In this document: in pieces, positions 1 through 6,066 of the stretch
How the letters are laid out: every line of letters starts with the position of its first letter
How positions within the stretch are numbered: position 1 is the stretch's first letter
Source of the DNA: CAZLLE01 sp964560425
GTDB lineage: Bacteria; Campylobacterota; Campylobacteria; Campylobacterales; QNZT01
Length of the DNA stretch: 7,639 bases
Direction: 5' to 3'
NCBI GenBank assembly: GCA_964560425.1
Contig: CAZLLE010000056.1
Span: 1 to 7,639, forward strand
Program-made: the position numbers and the translations under genes
Notes under the pieces: model-generated
The model's database searches: none
What the model was told of the DNA's origin: nothing
The model's input: the letters and a program-made list of their open reading frames with translations, nothing else

Positions 1-1455
1 TATAGTGCAAAAAAAGTTATCATCACAAGTGGTACATTTTTAAAAGGAATTATCCATATTGGGGAGGTTCAACAAGTTGGTGGTAGATTTGGTGAGCAAA
101 CGAGTGTGAATCTTAGCGATTCTCTAAGAGATGATTGTGGTTTAACTGTAAGCAGACTAAAAACAGGAACTTGTGCAAGGATAGATAGCTCATCTATCGA
201 CTTTTCTGTTATGGAGGAGCAAGGTGGTGATGAGCTTCCAAATCCATTTAGCTTTAGAACTAACCGTGAAGAGTTTAGAGCAACTAAAAAACAGCTCCCT
301 TGTTATATAGCTTATACAAATCAAACTACTCATAACATCATAGAATCAAACTTTTATAGAGCTCCACTTTTTAGTGGGCAGATTGAGGGGGTAGGTCCTA
401 GATATTGCCCTAGCATAGAGGATAAAGTCAATCGCTTTAAAGAGAGAAATCGCCATCAGCTTTTTATAGAACCACAAACTGCAGATAAAACTGAATACTA
501 TATAAATGGACTAAGTACATCTTTGCCTAGTGATGTGCAAGATGAGGTTGTTAGAAGCATCAAAGGCTTGGAAAATGCTAAGATAATAAGATATGGATAT
601 GCGATAGAGTATGATTATGCTCAACCAACACAGCTAAAGCACACACTTGAGACCAAAAGAGTAAAAGGGCTATATTTTGCAGGGCAACTAAATGGTACAA
701 CAGGATATGAAGAAGCAGCCGCACAGGGATTGATGGCTGGGATAAATGCCTCTTTGTCAATAGATAAAAAAGAGCCATTTATACTAAGAAGAGATGAGGC
801 ATATATCGGGGTGCTTATTGATGATTTGGTTACTAAGGGGACTAATGAGCCTTATCGTATGTTTACAAGTAGAGCCGAATATCGTCTACTTTTGAGAGAA
901 GATAATGCAGATTTGAGACTTAGCCCTTATGGTTATGAGTTGGGACTTATTGATGAAGATAGATATCTATCTATCATGGAGAAAGAGAAAAATCTCAAAA
1001 CTGCCCTACTCTACCTAGAAGAGAACTTCATGACCCCATCAAAAGAGAATAATCAAAAACTAAAAGATATAGATCAAGATAAAATTACAGACAAAGTAAC
1101 ACTCAAAAGTGTAGTAGGAAGAGTAGGATTTAATGCCCAAAAATTGGATACTCTATTTCCTCAGTTTAAAGATTTTAGTAACGATACAAAAGAGCAGATA
1201 CTCATAGAGTCAAAGTATGCAAACTATATCAAAAAACAACAAGCACAGATTGATAAAATGGTAGATTTGAGCAATATTAAAATACCACAAAATTTTGAGT
1301 TCAAAAAAGTGAGAGGTCTTAGTAATGAGATTATCGAAAAATTTGAAAAATTTAATCCACCTACTCTTTTTCATGCAAGTGAGATAAGTGGAGTAACACC
1401 AGCAGCAATTGATATTTTACATATCTATATCAAAATAGATCAAAAGAAAAAATAG
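1..1455 (+). CDS. mnmG: tRNA uridine-5-carboxymethylaminomethyl modification enzyme MnmG (GidA), partial, 5' end missing
   Basis: MnmG is an FAD-dependent enzyme. With the GTPase MnmE it installs the carboxymethylaminomethyl group on the wobble uridine (U34) of certain tRNAs in the cytoplasm. The frame is open from base 1, and the residues before the GTG at 106 already match the family (GTFLKG, then HIG, then GGRFGEQ), so that GTG is internal. About 484 residues are present; a full MnmG is about 620-630, so roughly 140 N-terminal residues with the FAD-binding GxGxxG are off the left edge. Visible family motifs are RLKTGT (154-171), GPRYCPSIEDK (with the conserved Cys at 406-408), NGISTSLP-like NGLSTSLP, AIEYDY, FAGQLNGTTGYEEAAAQG, AYIGVLIDDL and EPYRMFTSRAEYRLLLREDNADLR. 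The usual TGTPPRID reads TGTCARID here. The C-terminal helical domain that contacts MnmE and tRNA is complete and ends in TAG. tonB begins 14 bases later. Confidence 0.97.
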   Translation, partial: YSAKKVIITSGTFLKGIIHIGEVQQVGGRFGEQTSVNLSDSLRDDCGLTVSRLKTGTCARIDSSSIDFSVMEEQGGDELPNPFSFRTNREEFRATKKQLPCYIAYTNQTTHNIIESNFYRAPLFSGQIEGVGPRYCPSIEDKVNRFKERNRHQLFIEPQTADKTEYYINGLSTSLPSDVQDEVVRSIKGLENAKIIRYGYAIEYDYAQPTQLKHTLETKRVKGLYFAGQLNGTTGYEEAAAQGLMAGINASLSIDKKEPFILRRDEAYIGVLIDDLVTKGTNEPYRMFTSRAEYRLLLREDNADLRLSPYGYELGLIDEDRYLSIMEKEKNLKTALLYLEENFMTPSKENNQKLKDIDQDKITDKVTLKSVVGRVGFNAQKLDTLFPQFKDFSNDTKEQILIESKYANYIKKQQAQIDKMVDLSNIKIPQNFEFKKVRGLSNEIIEKFEKFNPPTLFHASEISGVTPAAIDILHIYIKIDQKKK

Positions 1456-1457
1456 AC

Positions 1458-1463
1458 TATAAT
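1458..1463 (+). promoter_or_regulatory. Candidate -10 element (TATAAT) for tonB-exbB-exbD
   Basis: A perfect TATAAT lies 3-8 bases after the mnmG stop and ends 6 bases before the tonB ATG. A start 7 bases downstream of the element would fall on the A of the ATG at 1470, giving a leaderless transcript. No Shine-Dalgarno sequence precedes the ATG, which fits. No good -35 hexamer is visible, but Campylobacterota promoters usually lack one. The alternative is read-through from mnmG with a weak start. Confidence 0.4.
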
Positions 1464-1469
1464 CCCCAA

Positions 1470-2135
1470 ATGAAAAAACTTGGTGCTATATTACTATTTA
1501 TCGGTGTAACTATTGCACATGTTCTTACTTTGGGGTGGGTTGTAAATACCCCAAAACCAACTATTTCTAAAAAAGCCAATATCACAAAAATCACTCTCTC
1601 AAGTGTAACAATTAAAAAACCTATAATCATACCACCAAAACCACCAAAAGAGATAATCAAACCAAAACCTATTATCAAAAAAAAGAGAGTAAAACCAAAA
1701 AAGAAGATAATTAAAAAGAGAAAGCCCAAATCTAAACCAAAACCTAAAATAGTTGAAAAAATAGAGCCCCAACCAATAGTAGAAGAGCCACAACAAGCTA
1801 CACAATCACCTCCACCACCACAAAAGGCTATAGCACAAGTAGATACAGCAACTATTAAGGCAATTTATACAAATAAGATACGCCAATCAATACAACACAA
1901 TCTCATCTACCCAAAAATAGCCAAAAGGCTTAGGCATCAAGGAGTAGTAAAAGTCTCATTTAGAGTTAATAAAAATGGCACAGTCAAAAATATTAAAGTT
2001 CTAAATTCACCAAAAAGTTCCCTATCAAAGGGGGCAATAAAAACAATAAAATCTATAAAAATAGAGCCAATTCCAAAAGAGTTAAATATGCACTATATGG
2101 ATATTACTATCCCTATAGAGTTTAAAATAAAGTAG
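1470..2135 (+). CDS. tonB: TonB family energy-transducing protein
   Basis: TonB is anchored in the inner membrane by one helix, spans the periplasm and passes proton-motive energy from ExbB/ExbD to outer-membrane TonB-dependent receptors (iron complexes, vitamin B12 and others). The 221-residue product has the standard three parts. A hydrophobic anchor sits at about residues 4-25, with His17 in the position range of the functionally important TonB transmembrane His. A Pro/Lys-rich linker covers about 49-118 and ends in a PPPP run. A TonB C-terminal domain spans about 128-221 (IYPKIAKRLRHQG, then VNKNG, ending in ITIPIEFKIK). The linker is strongly basic: between residues 49 and 95 the only acidic residue is Glu61, among more than 20 Lys/Arg. 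The start at 1470 is the only one that retains the anchor. It lacks a Shine-Dalgarno sequence. The gene comes first, before exbB and exbD, and no receptor gene is in the window, so the substrate is unknown. Confidence 0.93.
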   Translation: MKKLGAILLFIGVTIAHVLTLGWVVNTPKPTISKKANITKITLSSVTIKKPIIIPPKPPKEIIKPKPIIKKKRVKPKKKIIKKRKPKSKPKPKIVEKIEPQPIVEEPQQATQSPPPPQKAIAQVDTATIKAIYTNKIRQSIQHNLIYPKIAKRLRHQGVVKVSFRVNKNGTVKNIKVLNSPKSSLSKGAIKTIKSIKIEPIPKELNMHYMDITIPIEFKIK

Positions 2136-2173
2136 ACAAGGAGAGAGATATGAATTTAATGCACTATATGGAT
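2088..2173 (+). repeat. Exact 15-base direct repeat at 2088-2102 and 2159-2173
   Basis: The sequence ATGCACTATATGGAT occurs once near the end of tonB (2088-2102) and again just inside exbB (2159-2173), 71 bases apart. Both copies are read in the same codon phase, as Met-His-Tyr-Met-Asp: TonB residues 207-211 and ExbB residues 4-8. The coordinates given span both copies and the DNA between them. Confidence 0.9.
2138..2143 (+). promoter_or_regulatory. Strong ribosome binding site of exbB
   Basis: AAGGAG begins three bases after the tonB stop codon and sits 6 bases before the exbB ATG at 2150. It is the strongest Shine-Dalgarno sequence in the window and contrasts with tonB, which has none. It fixes the exbB start at 2150 rather than at the in-frame ATG at 2159, and suggests ExbB is made in excess over TonB, as the complex requires. 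Confidence 0.8.
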
Positions 2174-2671
2174 CAAGGTGGAGTAATTATGTATATTCTA
2201 TTGGGTTTAAATATCTTGGGCTTTACAACCATGATTATTAAATTTATCCAAATTTTATTGGCAAAAATCAGAAGAAAAAAGATTTTGGAGATGTTACTAC
2301 AATCAAGAAATGCAATATCCAACAAAGATGCCAATCACCACATAATCAAAGATCGTATTACAGAGAAGATGATCCAATTAGAAGGAGGATTGAGTACCAT
2401 CAAAATTATTGCTTCTATCGCTCCTTTATTAGGACTTTTGGGTACTACTATTGGTGTATTATTATCATTTGAAGCTATATCAGCACAAGGTTTAGATGAT
2501 CCTGCTATTTTTGCAAAAGGTATATCTATGGCTCTTATTACTACTGTGGGAGGATTAATCGTAGCAATTCCTCACTATATTGGATACAACTATCTCATAA
2601 GTCTATTAGATTCACTAGAAGCGACACTAAATAAAGAGGCTACAACTACAATATATAGAGATAGATCATGA
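2150..2671 (+). CDS. exbB: ExbB, MotA/TolQ/ExbB family proton channel subunit
   Basis: ExbB forms the inner-membrane pentameric scaffold that surrounds ExbD and drives TonB with the proton-motive force. The 173-residue product has three predicted membrane helices: about 11-36 (GGVIMYILLGLNILG onward), 85-110 (IASIAPLLGLLGTTIGVLL) and 124-152 (ISMALITTVGGLIVAIP). The last two carry the family signatures APLLGLLGT and ALxTTxxGLxVAIP, including the polar Thr residues that line the channel. A basic cytoplasmic stretch (residues 38-80) lies between helices 1 and 2. It is shorter than E. coli ExbB (244 residues), lacking the long N-terminal extension, like other short ExbB proteins. TolQ is a possible relative, but the adjacent tonB and exbD favour ExbB. 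The gene overlaps exbD by 4 bases (ATGA). Confidence 0.94.
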   Translation: MNLMHYMDQGGVIMYILLGLNILGFTTMIIKFIQILLAKIRRKKILEMLLQSRNAISNKDANHHIIKDRITEKMIQLEGGLSTIKIIASIAPLLGLLGTTIGVLLSFEAISAQGLDDPAIFAKGISMALITTVGGLIVAIPHYIGYNYLISLLDSLEATLNKEATTTIYRDRS

Positions 2672-3057
2672 AAAGAAGAGAACCAATCACTCCTGATCTT
2701 ACTCCACTGATTGATGTAGTTTTTTTGATACTAATATTTTTTTTAGTTAGTTCTACTTTTAAAAAAGATGAACTAGCCCTTGCTCTTAATCTACCAACTA
2801 CAGAGAGTTTAACCCAAGAGATAGATAAACAAGATATTGCTATTGAACTTGATAAAAAGAGTATAGCTCTACATGGAAAACAGATATCATTTAAAGAACT
2901 AGACCAAGCATTAGAGAAGTTTAAAGAGCATACAAAACCAGTCAATGTAAGAATAGACAAAGAGGTTACATATGATCGTATTATGAGATTATTTGATCTA
3001 CTCAAAAAATATAATCTAACTAATTTAGCCCTAGAGAGCAAACAAAAATCAGATTAA
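2668..3057 (+). CDS. exbD: ExbD, TolR/ExbD family biopolymer transport protein
   Basis: ExbD is the proton-carrying partner of ExbB: one membrane helix sits inside the ExbB pentamer and a periplasmic domain touches TonB. The 129-residue product has a short cytoplasmic N-terminus (MKRREPITPDLTPLID) and a single helix at about 14-30 (PLIDVVFLILIFFLVSS) with the essential membrane Asp at residue 16. The periplasmic domain follows, including the conserved stretch VNVRIDKEVTYDRIMRLFDLL (in two parts, about 92-112). Length and layout are typical for the family. Its start overlaps the exbB stop in ATGA, so translation is probably coupled. Its last 9 bases overlap the 3' end of the minus-strand GGDEF gene, and no terminator hairpin with a T-tract is seen around the junction. 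Confidence 0.95.
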   Translation: MKRREPITPDLTPLIDVVFLILIFFLVSSTFKKDELALALNLPTTESLTQEIDKQDIAIELDKKSIALHGKQISFKELDQALEKFKEHTKPVNVRIDKEVTYDRIMRLFDLLKKYNLTNLALESKQKSD

Positions 3058-5211
3058 CTCTAAAATTTTATGTCTATGAATAGATACCTCAATACTTTTA
3101 TCTTTTTTTGATAGATACATAGCGTCATCTGCTTGTCTAAGAAGCTCTTTTATCTCATATCTATCATCTTCAAAAATAGTTGCACCAATACTAACAGAAG
3201 CATAAATAGTATGTTTTCCTATTTCAATAGGAGTTTCTAAAGCTACTTTAATCCTTCTAGCCACATCTTCGACACATTTAGTTAAATTATCTGATGGTAA
3301 CTTAGTCAATAAAATCACAAATTCATCTCCACCCAATCGTGCAAGAAGATCTTTATTTTTTAATACTGCTCTAATTCTTTGTGAAACACCAACAAGAAGC
3401 TTATCACCAACATCATGTCCCAAAGTATCATTTATAATTTTAAAACGATTCAGATCCAAAAAGAGGACTGCTCCACTAAAACTACTCTTAGAACACTCAC
3501 TTAAAACCTTTTCAAATTTTTTATTAAGAAGAACTCTATTTGGAAGAGATGTAAGACCATCATGATAAGCCAAAAAATGTATCTGTTCTTGAGATTTTTT
3601 TTGCTCTGTAATATCAAGGACATACCCATGAAGTTGGATAATTCCCCTCTCTCTATCTATCTCAATTGCAGCAAAAACATATGCATATTTTAACTCTTCA
3701 TTTTTAGAGAAAAATCTAAACTCTGATTCACAAGATAAGCCATTTGAAGTAACAATTTTATGAATACTTTTTATTATTCTGCTCAAATCTTTTTTATGAA
3801 TAAGCTTCAATATATTTATCTCATTATGAAGAAACTCTTTTGAACTATATCCAAAAATTTTTTCTACATTTGGACTAATATATAAAACAGAAGTACCACT
3901 ACTTGATATCTCTAGATTAAAGTTTATTACTGGACCACTAGATAAAAGAGGCAAAGCTGTACTATCTATAGTACGATTCAGCTCCTCTAATTCACTAGAA
4001 GAGACTGAAATAAGATGAGAAAGTGCACTCAAAGTAGTAGTATATTCTGTTAAAGTTTTTTCCATATTCTTAACATTATTTTGTGTAGAGATAGAATTTT
4101 TATCTTTTACTTTTTCTGAAAAACCAACAACTGTCATTGTCTGATTTAACAATGAGTGTCTATTTTTATTATAAAAAAACTCTCCATATGTAAAAAAACC
4201 TCCTACTGTGGCTACTCTATTTAGGGGCTTAATCTCTTCAACAATCAAATCTTGAAAAAAACGGCGTCTCGCCATACATGAATAGACGAAAATAGACTCA
4301 AAGTTATTAGATTCAAACTGCTCTTGTGCCTGATTTCTATTATCCACCATAGAGTTAATATCTGCCATTCCAAACTGATAATATTTTCCTGCATCAATAT
4401 TACCTGCAAAATCAAGAGAACCATCACTATTTTTAGATAAAACAGCCCGTGCAACATTCACACCATTGACTTGTTTAATCAAAGGAAACTCTACTCCTGT
4501 TTTTGGAAGCTGATCATAAACAGCTTCACCTAAATAGTGTTTATAAACTTCAGAAGCCTTCATATTATCAATACTATATACTCTATTTTTATAAGCATTA
4601 GTTATTTTTAATCTCTTACCTACAGGTTGCCAATCCAATTTATAATCTGTATAAACCTGAAGAGTTTCACTATTTAAAGAAACTCCAACAACTCCACTTT
4701 CAAAAATACCATCTTGGGTAAAAACAATAGTTTCAATAAATTCACCATTATCAGCAGCCATACCACCTATAACAACTGTATCTTGAGAAACCCCATGTAT
4801 ACCATTTAAAAACTCTTCTCCATTTGAATTTAGTCCATCAATAAACACAATCATAGCTTTAGTATCTTTGCGAACCAAAGAGAGTGCTAAATTTTCTCCC
4901 TTTAAAAAACTATTATCCAATGTTATATTTTTACTAGCATAAGAGGTGATTATTGTATCATCAAATGAAGATACAGAGATTAAAGATCTCTTTAAAGATA
5001 TTTTTGAATTATTGATTTCACCATCAGTTGTAGAACCAATAATATAAGCTGATGGAAATATATTCAACAAATAACTTATCATCTCTCTAATATGATTTTT
5101 ATCAACAATACCTGTAAAAACTTGAATTAAAATAGATTTTGAGCTATTTATTTCATCAACAGGCAGATCTAAAATGGTATTTTTTTCGTAATATACATTA
5201 TAAGTTTTCAT
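3049..5211 (-). CDS. FIST-PAS-GGDEF sensor protein, predicted diguanylate cyclase
   Basis: This is a predicted cytoplasmic enzyme making the second messenger cyclic di-GMP from two GTP in response to a ligand. From the ATG at 5211 it is 720 residues. FIST N domain is about 25-215 (IIGSTTDGEI at 57-66, VIGGMAADN at 147-155). FIST C is about 220-365 (SCMARRRFF at 311-319, GGFFTYGEFF at 337-346). A short helical linker is at 382-417. The PAS/PAC domain is about 425-537 (ISPNVEKIFGYSSKEF, DITEQ). The GGDEF domain is about 545-705. The active site is intact: DLNRFKIINDTLGHD with Asp586, then RLGGDEF with GGDEF at 627-631. The inhibitory-site motif RxxD, expected five residues before GGDEF, reads KNKD (618-621), so product inhibition may be weak or absent. 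There is no EAL domain or membrane helix. The frame stays open to 5316, but that extension enters rnpB, so the ATG at 5211 is preferred despite lacking a clear Shine-Dalgarno sequence. FIST domains are thought to bind small molecules, possibly amino acids; the ligand here is unknown. Confidence 0.93.
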   Translation of the reverse strand: MKTYNVYYEKNTILDLPVDEINSSKSILIQVFTGIVDKNHIREMISYLLNIFPSAYIIGSTTDGEINNSKISLKRSLISVSSFDDTIITSYASKNITLDNSFLKGENLALSLVRKDTKAMIVFIDGLNSNGEEFLNGIHGVSQDTVVIGGMAADNGEFIETIVFTQDGIFESGVVGVSLNSETLQVYTDYKLDWQPVGKRLKITNAYKNRVYSIDNMKASEVYKHYLGEAVYDQLPKTGVEFPLIKQVNGVNVARAVLSKNSDGSLDFAGNIDAGKYYQFGMADINSMVDNRNQAQEQFESNNFESIFVYSCMARRRFFQDLIVEEIKPLNRVATVGGFFTYGEFFYNKNRHSLLNQTMTVVGFSEKVKDKNSISTQNNVKNMEKTLTEYTTTLSALSHLISVSSSELEELNRTIDSTALPLLSSGPVINFNLEISSSGTSVLYISPNVEKIFGYSSKEFLHNEINILKLIHKKDLSRIIKSIHKIVTSNGLSCESEFRFFSKNEELKYAYVFAAIEIDRERGIIQLHGYVLDITEQKKSQEQIHFLAYHDGLTSLPNRVLLNKKFEKVLSECSKSSFSGAVLFLDLNRFKIINDTLGHDVGDKLLVGVSQRIRAVLKNKDLLARLGGDEFVILLTKLPSDNLTKCVEDVARRIKVALETPIEIGKHTIYASVSIGATIFEDDRYEIKELLRQADDAMYLSKKDKSIEVSIHRHKILELI

Positions 5212-5231
5212 AAGGATATTATCGACAAAAG

Positions 5232-5237
5232 ATAATA
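5232..5237 (-). promoter_or_regulatory. Possible -10 element for the FIST-PAS-GGDEF gene
   Basis: Read on the minus strand this is TATTAT, about 20 bases before the ATG at 5211, allowing a leader of roughly 14 bases. It faces away from the rnpB promoter in the same 53-base spacer. In DNA this AT-rich such hexamers arise by chance, so support is weak. Confidence 0.25.
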
Positions 5238-5252
5238 AAAACTTTAGTATGT

Positions 5253-5258
5253 TATGAT
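5253..5258 (+). promoter_or_regulatory. Candidate -10 element (TATGAT) of rnpB
   Basis: TATGAT ends 6 bases before G5265, the first base of helix P1 of RNase P RNA. That is the normal distance to a transcription start, so the RNA may start at or very near its mature 5' end with little trimming. No -35 consensus is recognisable. Confidence 0.55.
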
Positions 5259-5264
5259 ACCACT

Positions 5265-5590
5265 GGTACGGCAGATGATTGCTAAAAGAAATTTTAGAGG
5301 AAAGTCCGGGCTGCAATAAGACAAGATTCCATCTAACGGATGGCTGATGAAAATCAAGGGCAAGTGCAACAGAGAGTAGACAGCCATAGAGATATGGTCA
5401 AGGTGAAAGGGTGAGGTAAGAGCTCACCAGTATTTTGAGTAATCAATATAGCTAGGTAAACCCAATCTGCAGCAAAAAGAGTATGGTATAAGTCTTATAA
5501 TATAAAGGCTCTTTGCTAAAGCTTTATCGTAAGATAAAGTTTAGATAAATAATCATCTAATACAGAACTCGGCTTATAGCCGTACCTTTA
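5265..5590 (+). ncRNA. rnpB: RNase P RNA (catalytic subunit), bacterial type A-like
   Basis: This is the ribozyme that removes 5' leaders from precursor tRNAs. The universal 5' core GAGGAAAGTCCGGGCT is at 5297-5312, and the matching 3' core ACAGAACTCGGCTTATAG starts at 5562. Helix P1 is a perfect 8-pair match of GGTACGGC (5265-5272) with GCCGTACC (5579-5586), which sets the ends. Other readable elements: CCATA-GAGA-TATGG (5384-5397), a GNRA hairpin; GGTGAG with CTCACC (5410-5415, 5423-5428) around the conserved GTAAGAG; AGGTAAACCC (5454-5463); and CTTTATC-GTAA-GATAAAG (5522-5539), a second GNRA hairpin. A P15-like stem (AGCAAA and GAG, 5471-5481, with CTCTTTGCT, 5509-5517) encloses GGT at 5485-5487 next to a small hairpin. 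That matches the L15 GGU known to pair with the tRNA CCA end. Length, about 322-326, is normal. The exact 3' end after 5586 is uncertain, and no intrinsic terminator follows. Confidence 0.96.
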
Positions 5591-5602
5591 TAAATTATTA
5601 GG

Positions 5603-5608
5603 TACAAT
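5603..5608 (+). promoter_or_regulatory. Possible -10 element (TACAAT) upstream of rpiB
   Basis: TACAAT lies 28 bases before the rpiB ATG, in AT-rich DNA just after rnpB, and would give a leader of about 20 bases. No -35 hexamer is seen. Since no terminator follows rnpB, read-through could equally supply the rpiB transcript. Confidence 0.3.
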
Positions 5609-5636
5609 CTTAGAAAAACTACAGGTATAAAATATC

Positions 5637-6065
5637 ATGAAAATTTATATTGCAACAGATCATGCAGCATTTTGCATCAAAGAGGATGTAAAAGATATAT
5701 TATCAAATCTAAATTATGAGATTATAGATCTAGGTCCAGATAATGATAATAGAGTAGACTATCCAGATTTTGCACACAAACTTTGTAAAAAGGTTATTGA
5801 AGATGAGGGGAGTTTTGGAGTGCTTATATGTGGAACAGGCATAGGAATGAGCTTATCAGCCAATAAACACAAAGGAATAAGAGCAGCTCTATGTCATGAT
5901 GCATATACAGCTCAAATGGCAAGAGAACATAATGATGCAAATGTTTTATGTTTTGGACAGAGAGTTGTAGGACTTGGAACCATAGAATCTATATGTACAG
6001 CTTGGAAAGAGAGCAATTTTGCTGGTGGACGACACGCTACAAGAGTAGATAAAATAGAGTTTTAA
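5637..6065 (+). CDS. rpiB: Ribose-5-phosphate isomerase B
   Basis: RpiB interconverts ribulose 5-phosphate and ribose 5-phosphate in the pentose phosphate pathway, supplying ribose for PRPP and nucleotides. The 142-residue product is full length for the RpiB/LacA/LacB family. It shows TDHAAF at 7-12 (Asp8 and His9 in the substrate site), Cys65 as the catalytic base in the CGTGIGMSLSANK loop at 65-77, IRAALCHD at 81-88, REHNDANVLCFGQRV at 96-110 with His98, and the closing GGRHATRVDKI at 130-140. The Cys separates it from LacB-type galactose-6-phosphate isomerase subunits only weakly, but RpiB is the usual assignment without lac genes nearby. A weak AGG at 5623-5625 precedes the ATG. It starts about 50 bases after rnpB and stops one base before the next gene. 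Confidence 0.96.
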   Translation: MKIYIATDHAAFCIKEDVKDILSNLNYEIIDLGPDNDNRVDYPDFAHKLCKKVIEDEGSFGVLICGTGIGMSLSANKHKGIRAALCHDAYTAQMAREHNDANVLCFGQRVVGLGTIESICTAWKESNFAGGRHATRVDKIEF

Positions 6066-6066
6066 A

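Noticed and set aside
106..108. GTG as the start of mnmG
   Set aside because: The frame is open to base 1 and the upstream residues match MnmG (GTFLKG, HIG, GGRFGEQ), so this is an internal valine codon in a gene cut by the window edge.
578..778. 66-residue minus-strand frame inside mnmG
   Set aside because: It lies wholly antisense to strongly conserved mnmG sequence and has no recognisable domain or ribosome site.
1457..1805. Two hydrophobic minus-strand frames opposite tonB
   Set aside because: They are the antisense of the Lys/Pro-rich linker, which yields Phe/Trp/Gly-rich nonsense; tonB on the plus strand explains the region.
2720..2744. T-runs in exbD (and T8 at 6476-6483 in the microprotein) as phase-variation tracts
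   Set aside because: Runs of 7-8 T encode Phe in membrane helices and are common in AT-rich genomes; they are too short to claim phase variation without read data.
2646..3041. 131-residue minus-strand frame opposite exbD
   Set aside because: The plus strand encodes a clear ExbD with its membrane Asp; the antisense frame has no family features.
3040..3115. Bidirectional terminator at the exbD/GGDEF convergence
   Set aside because: Only a 5-base inverted repeat (TCTAT and ATAGA, near 3074-3085) is present, without an adjacent T-tract or GC-rich stem on either strand.
5265..5636. Riboswitch or tRNA in the 370-base non-coding stretch
   Set aside because: The conserved core sequences and helices identify it as RNase P RNA; the remaining 46-50 bases show nothing more than a possible promoter and the P1 copy.
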